This document shows positions 13,217-18,536 of a stretch of 18,536 nucleotides of DNA, piece after piece; position 1 is the stretch's first letter; the number at the start of each line of letters is the position of its first letter. A program made the position numbers and the translations under genes. The notes beneath the pieces are model-generated. The model did not search any database, was not told where the DNA came from, and saw only the letters and a list, made by a program, of their open reading frames with translations. Origin of the DNA: Clostridia bacterium. Its GTDB lineage: Bacteria; Bacillota; Clostridia; HGM11514. The DNA is taken from assembly GCA_900757255.1 (NCBI GenBank), contig CAAENE010000107.1:1-18536 (forward strand). The letters run 5' to 3'.

Positions 13217-14989
13217 ATGAATCATCCAAAAATTGGTATCCGTCCCACCATTGACGGGCGGCGCGGTATCTTGAAGGTACGTGAATCCCTGGAAGAACAA
13301 ACAATGAACATGGCTAAATCGGTAGCCGAATTACTTACTTCTCATTTGAAATACTCAAACGGGGACCCGGTTGAGGTTGTTATTTCTGACACCACCATCG
13401 GCCGTGTACCGGAGGCTGCAGCCTGCGCGGAAAAGTTCAGGCGGGAGGGCGTTGACATCACGATTACCGTAACCCCCTGCTGGTGCTATGGTTCAGAAAC
13501 CATGGACATGGACAAAAACACCATCAAAGCTGTTTGGGGCTTTAACGGCACAGAACGCCCGGGTGCTGTTTATCTCGCATCAGTACTGGCCTCCCATGCC
13601 CAAAAGGGTTTGCCGGCATTCGGTATTTATGGCCATGATGTACAAAATGCGGACAACACCAGCATCCCAGAGGACGTCAAGGAAAAACTGCTCCGGTTTG
13701 GACGCGCCGCTGTTGCTGTTGCCAGTATGCGCGGTAAGTCGTACCTGCAAATCGGTTCCATCTGCATGGGTATCGCTGGTTCCATCATCAATCCAGAATT
13801 CTTTGAAGACTATCTTGGTATGCGCGTTGAATCGGTCGATGAGGTAGAAATCATCCGCCGGATGACAGAAGGTATTTATGACGAAGCGGAATTCCAGAAG
13901 GCTTTGAAATGGACAAAGGAAAACTGTAAGGAAGGTTTTGACAAAAATCCTGATTTTGCCCAGAAATCAAGGCAGGAAAAGGACGACGCTTGGGAATTTG
14001 TCGTTAAAATGATGTGCATTATCAAAGATTTATATAAAGGAAATCCTAACCTTCCGGAAGGCCGGGAAGAAGAAATGGTAGGGCATAACGCCATTGTCGG
14101 CGGTTTCCAGGGACAGCGGCAATGGACTGACTTTTATCCTAACTGTGATTTCCCGGAAGCTCTGCTGAATTCTTCCTTTGACTGGGAAGGTGCAAGGGAA
14201 CCTTATGTATTGGCAACTGAAAACGACACCTTAAACGGCGTATGTATGCTGTTTGGAAAGCTTCTGACCAATACCGCCCAGATTTTTGCAGATGTGCGTA
14301 CCTTCTGGAGCCCGGAAGCGGTCAAAACAGCTACCGGCTACGAATTAGAAGGCATTGCGAAAGAATCGAAAGGGTTTATCCATCTGATTAATTCGGGCGC
14401 TGCCTGCCTGGATGCTTGCGGCGAGGTGAAAGACGAAAACGGAAACGGCGTGATTAAGCCCTTCTGGGAAATGTCTGAAGCTGACCAGAAAGCCTGCCTG
14501 GACGCTACCACCTGGAATGCGGCGGATACCGGATATTTCCGCGGCGGCGGATTCTCTTCGCGGTTCCTCACCAAAAGTGAAATGCCGGTTACCATGATGC
14601 GGCTGAATCTTGTAAAAGGGCTTGGTCCGGTCATGCAGCTGGCAGAAGGATATACCGTCAATCTGCCGGACGAAGTTTCCGATATTTTATGGAAACGCAC
14701 CGACTATACCTGGCCGTGTACCTGGTTTGCGCCAAGGCTCACCGGAACGGGAGCGTTTGAATCAGCTTATTCTGTTATGAACAACTGGGGGGCAAATCAT
14801 GGCGCTATCAGCTATGGACATATCGGCGCTGATATTTTGACCCTTTGCTCCATACTGAGAATCCCGGTCTGCATGCACAATGTACCCGAGGATAAAATTT
14901 TCCGTCCGGCTGCCTGGAATGCCTTTGGCATGGATAAGGAAGGCGCTGATTACAGAGCCTGCCAAAATTATGGGCCGATGTATCGGTAA
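13217..14989 (+). CDS. fucI: L-fucose isomerase
   Basis: FucI interconverts L-fucose and L-fuculose (and D-arabinose and D-ribulose) with a divalent metal, usually Mn2+. The 590-residue length matches the E. coli enzyme (591), and similarity runs end to end: KIGIRPTIDGRRGILKVRES, ITVTPCWCYGSETMDMD, WGFNGTERPGAVYL, GGFQGQRQWTDFYPN, WGANHGAISYGHIGAD and DYRACQNYGPMYR. The metal and catalytic residues E335 (in ATENDTLNG), D359 (in FADVRTFW) and H528 (in GANHG) are all present. AAGGAGG precedes the ATG by about 8 bases. It is the second gene of an operon with the FGGY kinase. No L-fuculose-1-phosphate aldolase lies in the window, so the last step must be encoded elsewhere. Confidence 0.98.
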   Translation: MNHPKIGIRPTIDGRRGILKVRESLEEQTMNMAKSVAELLTSHLKYSNGDPVEVVISDTTIGRVPEAAACAEKFRREGVDITITVTPCWCYGSETMDMDKNTIKAVWGFNGTERPGAVYLASVLASHAQKGLPAFGIYGHDVQNADNTSIPEDVKEKLLRFGRAAVAVASMRGKSYLQIGSICMGIAGSIINPEFFEDYLGMRVESVDEVEIIRRMTEGIYDEAEFQKALKWTKENCKEGFDKNPDFAQKSRQEKDDAWEFVVKMMCIIKDLYKGNPNLPEGREEEMVGHNAIVGGFQGQRQWTDFYPNCDFPEALLNSSFDWEGAREPYVLATENDTLNGVCMLFGKLLTNTAQIFADVRTFWSPEAVKTATGYELEGIAKESKGFIHLINSGAACLDACGEVKDENGNGVIKPFWEMSEADQKACLDATTWNAADTGYFRGGGFSSRFLTKSEMPVTMMRLNLVKGLGPVMQLAEGYTVNLPDEVSDILWKRTDYTWPCTWFAPRLTGTGAFESAYSVMNNWGANHGAISYGHIGADILTLCSILRIPVCMHNVPEDKIFRPAAWNAFGMDKEGADYRACQNYGPMYR

Positions 14990-15013
14990 TAATTGAGCAT
15001 ATTTCAGCAATAT

Positions 15014-15048
15014 AATGCGCTTTGGTATCAAACCGGAGCGCATTTTTT
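15014..15048 (+). terminator. Rho-independent terminator of the fucose operon
   Basis: Thirteen-bp stem with two G-T pairs, AATGCGCTTTGGT (15014-15026) / ACCGGAGCGCATT (15032-15044), with a run of Ts at 15043-15048. It lies 25 bases after the fucI stop codon. Confidence 0.92.
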
Positions 15049-15099
15049 ATGGGTAAAAGTTGTGCTGTGTTTTGGGGAGAAAACGGTAAGAATTGGTAC

Positions 15100-15153
15100 T
15101 TGACTTTTTGATTTGATAGGTATATAATTTACTAAATTACTAATTTAGTAAAT
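15100..15153 (+). promoter_or_regulatory. Strong promoter with a perfect palindromic operator
   Basis: TTGACT (15100-15105) and TATAAT (15123-15128) are spaced 17 bp. A 27-bp perfect dyad, ATTTACTAAATTA-C-TAATTTAGTAAAT, covers 15127-15153, from the end of the -10 box to about +18. This is the classic place for a dimeric repressor (MarR or TetR type, for example). No regulator gene lies nearby, so the repressor is encoded elsewhere. Confidence 0.85.
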
Positions 15154-15171
15154 ATAGTTAGGGGTGTTATT

Positions 15172-15666
15172 ATGAAGATACCGACAACATTAAAGCACAA
15201 GCCTGTTATAGTTTCGGAAAACTATGAAAATATTGACGGACGGTATGCATATGATTCAGACGCAAAGGGACTTTCATTAGGGCTGGCACAATGGAACGAC
15301 AGAGGAAATGTTGATATTTCTGCAAAGGTCTGGCGCTATACTGGAGAAAAATGGTCCAGGCAGTCTGAAGAGCTGCCTATGCACCGGGTTTTGGACCTTG
15401 CAATCCTGATTCTGCGGGCTAAGCTGCATTTCAGGGAAGCGTACCGTTACGATAAGCTATACGACGACACAAATCCTGATATCGACCGTATCGGCCTTCA
15501 GGGGGACGCTATGACCGTTTCTGTCTGTACCGATAATCCGATGATAGACCAGGATATTCAATTGTTTGCCGGCAAGTTAAGCGAGGATGATGAATTGATT
15601 GGGGAACGGTTATTTACTTTGTCCAGACTGTTGCAGGAAATGGGGTATCATAACAGGAGAGGATAA
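15172..15666 (+). CDS. DUF6530-like protein of unknown function
   Basis: The 164-residue soluble protein begins MKIPTTLKHKPVIVSENYENIDGRYAYDSDAKGLSLGLAQW and continues with ISAKVWRYTGEKWSRQSEELPMHRVLDLAILI. I believe this is the family called DUF6530, from memory and unverified. No catalytic motif, signal peptide or membrane segment is visible. It is rich in acidic residues. AGGGGTG lies about six bases before the ATG. It forms a single-gene unit between two terminators, under a strong promoter covered by a perfect palindrome, so it is expected to be kept off and induced by some signal. What that signal is cannot be read from the sequence. Confidence 0.85.
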   Translation: MKIPTTLKHKPVIVSENYENIDGRYAYDSDAKGLSLGLAQWNDRGNVDISAKVWRYTGEKWSRQSEELPMHRVLDLAILILRAKLHFREAYRYDKLYDDTNPDIDRIGLQGDAMTVSVCTDNPMIDQDIQLFAGKLSEDDELIGERLFTLSRLLQEMGYHNRRG

Positions 15667-15700
15667 AAAAGCATAACTAAAATAAATTTGTATATAAAAA

Positions 15701-15728
15701 AGCCGCCGTTTTCAATAAAACGGCGGCT
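15701..15728. terminator. Bidirectional terminator between the DUF6530-like gene and rpsR
   Basis: Perfect 12-bp stem, AGCCGCCGTTTT (15701-15712) / AAAACGGCGGCT (15717-15728), with a CAAT loop. A-rich on its left (T tail for the minus strand) and ATCTTTTT on its right, so it serves both the plus-strand gene and the rpsF-ssb-rpsR operon. Confidence 0.95.
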
Positions 15729-15739
15729 ATCTTTTTACA

Positions 15740-15988
15740 TCAATCGCTGGAATACGGAAGCAATGCAACGTGTCTTGCACGTTTTATACTTTCTGTCAGC
15801 TGGCGCTGATGTTTTGCACAGGTACCTGTGATTCTGCGCGGTAAAATCTTCGCGCGGTCAGATACATAACGGCGTAATTTTGCTACGTCTTTATAATCGA
15901 TTGAATCTACTTTATCAACACAAAACGCACAGACTTTCTTTCTCGGTTTCCGGTTTGGTCTGCCCGTTCTTTCGCCTCTTTCGCTCAT
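15740..15988 (-). CDS. rpsR: Small-subunit ribosomal protein bS18
   Basis: bS18 binds the platform of the 30S subunit together with bS6. The core DYKDVAKLRRYVSDRAKILPRRITGTCAKHQRQLTESIKRARHVALLPY is diagnostic. The protein carries four possible zinc ligands, C20 and C23 (VCAFC) and C57 and H60 (CAKH), so it is a zinc-binding (C+) form. The ATG at 15986-15988 gives 82 residues; AAAGGTGG lies 11 bases upstream, a rather long spacing, and a GTG at 16001-16003 is an unlikely alternative. It is the last gene of rpsF-ssb-rpsR, 27 bases after ssb. Confidence 0.96.
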   Translation of the reverse strand: MSERGERTGRPNRKPRKKVCAFCVDKVDSIDYKDVAKLRRYVSDRAKILPRRITGTCAKHQRQLTESIKRARHVALLPYSSD

Positions 15989-16015
15989 TGGAAAACGTAC
16001 CACCTTTCGTTTAGA

Positions 16016-16465
16016 TTAAAATGGCAGCCCGTCGTCATCGTCAACGGGAATAAAATCATCATTATTGTTATTTGCCGGCTGCTGATTATCTGCTGGGGCA
16101 AAATTCTGGTTATAATCGTTATTATAGCTATTATCGCCGCGGTCCCGTTTGCTTTCTGCAAAATGGGCTTCTTCCGCAATAACCTCTGTCGCATAGCGTT
16201 TCTGCCCGTCTTCACCGTCCCAGCTCCTTGTTTGAATGGAACCGACAACAGCTACCAGCTGGCCTTTGACGAAATATTTGCCGACAAATTCAGCTGTCTG
16301 CCGAAATGCTACGATATTGATGAAATCTGCCTGTCTCTGTTCACCCTGCTTTACAAACCTGCGGTCAACCGCAAGGGTAAAGCGGGCTACCGCTACTCCC
16401 GATGCTGAATAACGCACCTCTGGGTCGCGGGTCAGTCTCCCCATTAAAATTGCTTTATTAATCAT
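16016..16465 (-). CDS. ssb: Single-stranded DNA-binding protein SSB
   Basis: SSB coats single-stranded DNA during replication and repair and recruits partner proteins through its C-terminal tip. Residues 1-105 form the OB fold (MINKAILMGRLTRDPEVRYSASGVAVARFTLAVDR..., then YFVKGQLVAVVGSIQTRSWDGEDGQKRYATEVIAEE). Residues 106-140 are a disordered, Asn/Gln-rich linker (NNDYNQNF, NQQPANNNN), and the tip is DDDDGLPF, where an extra glycine breaks the usual DDDLPF/DDDIPF pattern slightly. The 149-residue length is normal. GAGG lies 9 bases before the ATG. It sits between rpsF and rpsR, the standard arrangement in Firmicutes. Confidence 0.97.
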   Translation of the reverse strand: MINKAILMGRLTRDPEVRYSASGVAVARFTLAVDRRFVKQGEQRQADFINIVAFRQTAEFVGKYFVKGQLVAVVGSIQTRSWDGEDGQKRYATEVIAEEAHFAESKRDRGDNSYNNDYNQNFAPADNQQPANNNNDDFIPVDDDDGLPF

Positions 16466-16492
16466 TTGTTTTTTCCTCGAATCATCAGATTA

Positions 16493-16783
16493 TTATTTCT
16501 TAATAACTAAGTCTCTAATGACCTGGCCGCTGATTTTGAATACCCGCTCTAATTCTTTGGGGAATTCAGGTTTTGCGGTAAAGTTGATCAGGACATAATA
16601 TCCTTCAGGCATATCATTGATCGGATATGCGAGGCGGCGTTTGCCCCATACGTCTACATTTGTGATTTCACCGTTGTCAGAAATCATTTTTTTGAACTTT
16701 TCAACCGTCGCTTCGATTTCTTCGTCGGTTAAAGTTGCGTCAATGATGAACAATGTTTCGTAATTATTAATCACTTCAACCAT
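16493..16783 (-). CDS. rpsF: Small-subunit ribosomal protein bS6
   Basis: bS6 pairs with bS18 on the 30S platform. The 96-residue product has the family core NYETLFIIDATLTDEEIEATVEKFKKMI, then DVWGKRRLAYPINDMPEGYYVLINFTAKPEFPKELERVFKI. The ATG at 16781-16783 is chosen because AAAGGAGGTG lies a few bases upstream; the frame is open further upstream but that part is a hairpin-rich leader. It is the first gene of rpsF-ssb-rpsR and starts 74 bases after rplT, on the same strand, with no clear promoter between. Confidence 0.97.
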   Translation of the reverse strand: MVEVINNYETLFIIDATLTDEEIEATVEKFKKMISDNGEITNVDVWGKRRLAYPINDMPEGYYVLINFTAKPEFPKELERVFKISGQVIRDLVIKK

Positions 16784-16807
16784 TTTTACACCTCCTTTTG
16801 GACTTTG

Positions 16808-16847
16808 GCTCAAGATCGCTTGAGCAAGGATTGGCCGGTTCCCCGGC
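16808..16847 (-). promoter_or_regulatory. Two hairpins in the rplT-rpsF gap, possible bS6:bS18 leader
   Basis: On the minus strand GCCGG-GGAA-CCGGC (16834-16847) is followed by GCTCAAG-CGAT-CTTGAGC (16808-16825), then the rpsF ribosome site. Neither hairpin has a T tail, so they do not look like a terminator. Firmicutes are known to carry a bS6:bS18-binding leader with a CCG motif before rpsF; the position fits, but I could not match the consensus. Confidence 0.4.
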
Positions 16848-16857
16848 TTTGATTTTA

Positions 16858-17211
16858 TTAAAGACTGGCTTTCGCTTTTTCCACTAATTGTGCAAAAGCT
16901 GCCTGGTCATTAACAGCAAGCTCGGAGAGCATTTTGCGGTTCATGGTGATACCCGCTTTTTTCAGGCCGTTCATGAAACGGGAATAGTTCATTCCGTTCA
17001 TTTTAGCGCCTGCGCTGATTCTGGTAATCCAGATTCTTCTAAAATCACGTTTTTTCCGTTTTCTGCCCTGATATGCGTAAACAAGGGATTTCATGACCGC
17101 CTGTTTCGCGGTTCTGAAATTCTTGCTCTTGTTTCCTCTATAACCCTTTGCGAGTTTTAAGATTCTTTTACGTCTTTTTCTTGTATTAACGGCTCCTTTG
17201 ATCCTAGCCAT
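16858..17211 (-). CDS. rplT: Large-subunit ribosomal protein bL20
   Basis: bL20 binds 23S rRNA early in 50S assembly and, in Firmicutes, represses its own operon through the infC leader. The 117-residue protein is canonical throughout: MARIKGAVNTRKRRKRILKLAKGYRG at the basic, rRNA-binding N-terminus, then AKQAVMKSLVYAYQGRKRKKRDFRRIWITRISAGAKMNGMNYSRFMNGLKKAGI, and a globular C-terminus. It starts at an ATG with a GGAGG site, 33 bases after rpmI. It is the third gene of infC-rpmI-rplT. Confidence 0.98.
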   Translation of the reverse strand: MARIKGAVNTRKRRKRILKLAKGYRGNKSKNFRTAKQAVMKSLVYAYQGRKRKKRDFRRIWITRISAGAKMNGMNYSRFMNGLKKAGITMNRKMLSELAVNDQAAFAQLVEKAKASL

Positions 17212-17244
17212 TACAATCGCCTCCTATCAATTTTCTCTTTCAAA

Positions 17245-17442
17245 TTATTTGTAAGGAATCAGTTTTTTGATTACCGTCGCATTTGCGGGGCTTGCATATG
17301 CCTGCTTTCTCAGCCCGCGTTTACGTTTGGTGCTCTTTTTGGTCAGGATATGGCTTCTGTATGCCTGGCCTCTTTTTACTTTCCCGCTTTTGGTAAGAGA
17401 AAATCTTTTTGCGGCACCTCTATGGGTTTTTATTTTTGGCAT
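17245..17442 (-). CDS. rpmI: Large-subunit ribosomal protein bL35
   Basis: A 65-residue, highly basic protein of the 50S subunit: MPKIKTHRGAAKRFSLTKSGKVKRGQAYRSHILTKKSTKRKRGL is the family signature, and the length is standard. The ATG at 17440-17442 is chosen because AAAGGAGTG lies about seven bases upstream and the family begins MPK. It stands between infC and rplT. Confidence 0.97.
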   Translation of the reverse strand: MPKIKTHRGAAKRFSLTKSGKVKRGQAYRSHILTKKSTKRKRGLRKQAYASPANATVIKKLIPYK

Positions 17443-17514
17443 CGTTAACACTCCTTTGCTTATTTTAAATGATGAATACTGCGGCAGAATCCTTTATTCG
17501 GATTTTCCGTTGGT

Positions 17515-18036
17515 TCATTTTTTGTCTTGTGTTTTTGGTGATATGAACATGGCCATAAACCGGCCTTCCAGTTTCGCACCTTTTTCTACACTGCCGATTT
17601 CCGAAACCTGTTCGGCAAATTTTGTAAGCAAATCGCGTCCAATGGACGTATGCTGCATTTCGCGGCCGCGGAACCGGACGGTTACTTTGACCTTGTCTCC
17701 GGATTTCAAAAATTTGGCGGCTTGATTAACCTTTGTTTCAAAATCATGCGTGTCGATAGACGGGGAGAAGCGCACCTCTTTTATCGTAACGGTTTTTTGA
17801 TTCTTCCTGTTTTCTTTTTCCCGTTTTGCTAACTCGAATTTGTATTTGCCATAGTCCATAATTTTGCATGCAGGCGGCTTGGCCTGCGGCGCTATCTGTA
17901 CCAAATCCAAATTCTTTTTGATTGCAATATCCATCGCTTGGCTGTATGGCATAACGCCAAGCTGTGTCCCGTCCGAGTCAATGACCCTGACTTCCTTTGC
18001 TCTGATTTCGTCGTTAATCAATAAATCCTTGCTAAT
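17515..18036 (-). CDS. infC: Translation initiation factor IF-3, with an ATT start codon
   Basis: IF-3 binds the 30S subunit, prevents early 50S joining and checks start codons. The 173-residue product has the N-terminal domain (KDLLINDEIRAKEVRVIDSDGTQLGVMPYSQAMDIA), the linker YGKYKFELAKREKENRKNQK and the C-terminal domain (VRFSPSIDTHDFETKVNQAAKFLKSGDKVKVTVRFRGREMQH). No ATG, GTG or TTG fits: the frame is open upstream only into the leader. GGAGGTG lies about seven bases before ATT at 18034-18036, which gives (M)SKDLLIND, the expected N-terminus. An AUU start is known in infC of E. coli and Bacillus, where it lets IF-3 repress its own translation. It is followed by rpmI and rplT. Confidence 0.95.
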   Translation of the reverse strand: MSKDLLINDEIRAKEVRVIDSDGTQLGVMPYSQAMDIAIKKNLDLVQIAPQAKPPACKIMDYGKYKFELAKREKENRKNQKTVTIKEVRFSPSIDTHDFETKVNQAAKFLKSGDKVKVTVRFRGREMQHTSIGRDLLTKFAEQVSEIGSVEKGAKLEGRFMAMFISPKTQDKK

Positions 18037-18185
18037 ATCCGTACACCTCCAAATATCATTTACCCCATAAAAAAAAGACGGAAAATCCCGTCCGCAGTAA
18101 TACAAAACAATGCCTCAGCATTCTTTTCTATTGACCCGGGACGGTGAACCGCAGGGGTGAGAAACTATGTTTCTTCTTTATTTTC
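18037..18185 (-). ncRNA. infC operon leader with attenuator (bL20-leader type)
   Basis: The roughly 150-base leader ends in a terminator, GACGG-GATTTT-CCGTC with eight Us (18069-18092 on the plus-strand scale), 33 bases before the infC start. Upstream, CCGTCC (minus strand, 18139-18144) can pair with GGACGG (18088-18093) on the 5' side of that stem, an alternative fold that would prevent termination. A small AATGC-TGAG-GCATT hairpin lies between. Place and layout match the bL20 autoregulatory leader of Firmicutes; the ligand site itself was not identified. Confidence 0.75.
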
Positions 18186-18191
18186 TAAAAT

Positions 18192-18220
18192 AGAATACCA
18201 TAATGAAAACCTTTTGTCAA
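18192..18220 (-). promoter_or_regulatory. Sigma-A promoter of infC-rpmI-rplT
   Basis: On the minus strand TTGACA (18215-18220) and TATTCT (18192-18197) are spaced 17 bp, with TGG before the -10 box. It starts only 13 bases beyond the stop codon of the upstream EAL-domain gene. Confidence 0.88.
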
Positions 18221-18233
18221 GCTTTTTTTCTTT

Positions 18234-18536
18234 TTATATTGCATTATGTAAAGCAGAGTCAATTGCTGTTTTAGGTTCCGGTTTTGCATAAAAATAACCT
18301 TGAATCAAATCACAGCCCACTTCGCGTAAAAAGTCCCTTTGCTCTTTTGTTTCCACGCCTTCTGCAACGACTGTCAGTCCCAGTGATTTTGCGAGAGTGA
18401 TGATGGCTTTGAGGATGGAACGGCTCTTCTCGTCTGTTTCAATATCCAGCATAAAGGAGCGGTCTAATTTCAAAATATCAATCGGAATGCTCCGCAGGCA
18501 GCTCAGTGAGGAGAAGCCGGTGCCGAAATCGTCCAT
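18234..18536 (-). CDS. EAL-domain cyclic-di-GMP phosphodiesterase (C-terminal part, runs off the window)
   Basis: The last 100 residues of an EAL domain, which hydrolyses cyclic-di-GMP to pGpG. Seen are the metal-binding DDFGTGFSSLSCLRSIPIDILKLDRSFM, with the catalytic lysine in LKLD, the VVAEGVETKEQRDFL motif with its glutamate, and GCDLIQGYFYAKPEP. All catalytic residues expected in this half are present, so the domain looks active. The methionine at the window edge is internal (MDDFGTG is normally preceded by more of the barrel), so the gene continues beyond 18536 and may carry GGDEF, PAS or membrane parts that cannot be seen. No terminator separates it from the infC promoter. Confidence 0.93.
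   Translation of the reverse strand: MDDFGTGFSSLSCLRSIPIDILKLDRSFMLDIETDEKSRSILKAIITLAKSLGLTVVAEGVETKEQRDFLREVGCDLIQGYFYAKPEPKTAIDSALHNAI

Overview
The window looks like part of the chromosome of a low-to-moderate GC Gram-positive anaerobe of the class Clostridia, probably a gut commensal. The signs are strong Shine-Dalgarno sites (AGGAGG type), sigma-A promoters of the TTGACA-17-TATAAT kind, an infC-rpmI-rplT operon whose infC starts at ATT, an rsmG-noc pair, and L-fucose and fucoside genes typical of organisms that feed on host glycans. The species cannot be fixed from the sequence alone. I see no phage, transposase, CRISPR array or plasmid gene.

Layout. (1) Bases 1-767, minus strand: the N-terminal end of a GH29 alpha-L-fucosidase with an inverted repeat upstream of its promoter, then a 47-codon conserved-looking small protein. 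(2) 829-4936, plus strand: an S-adenosylmethionine-cycle cluster of homocysteine S-methyltransferase, S-adenosylhomocysteine hydrolase and MetK, ended by a strong terminator. The gap between the first two genes holds a repeat element interrupted by a highly structured cloverleaf insertion. (3) 5025-6678, plus strand: rsmG (16S rRNA methyltransferase) and noc (nucleoid occlusion), with a near-perfect Noc-binding sequence inside rsmG. (4) 6684-9065: an anchored extracytoplasmic protein of unknown function (minus), a second copy of the repeat element, a YihY/BrkB membrane protein (plus), and a tRNA-Met/tRNA-Glu pair (minus). (5) 9189-15048: a fucose locus. An AraC-type regulator and an unknown polytopic membrane protein lie on the minus strand, divergent from a rhamnulokinase-family kinase and L-fucose isomerase. 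Repeated putative regulator sites lie in the shared promoter region. (6) 15100-15728: a DUF6530-like gene with a perfect 27-bp palindromic operator at its promoter. (7) 15740-18220, minus strand: translation genes, infC-rpmI-rplT followed directly by rpsF-ssb-rpsR, with an attenuator-type leader before infC. (8) 18234-18536: the C-terminal end of an EAL-domain cyclic-di-GMP phosphodiesterase that runs off the window.

How the genes work together. The SAM cluster makes methionine from homocysteine, converts it to SAM and recycles SAH; the product also feeds methyltransferases such as RsmG next door. The fucosidase would release L-fucose, which the isomerase and kinase carry to fuculose-1-phosphate. 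The aldolase and a recognisable fucose transporter are not in the window. The points I consider most worth checking are the nested structured repeat before ahcY, the Noc/NBS pairing, the Hcy methyltransferase with a remnant folate-like domain, the unknown membrane protein tied to the fucose regulator, and the lone DUF6530 gene with its strong operator.
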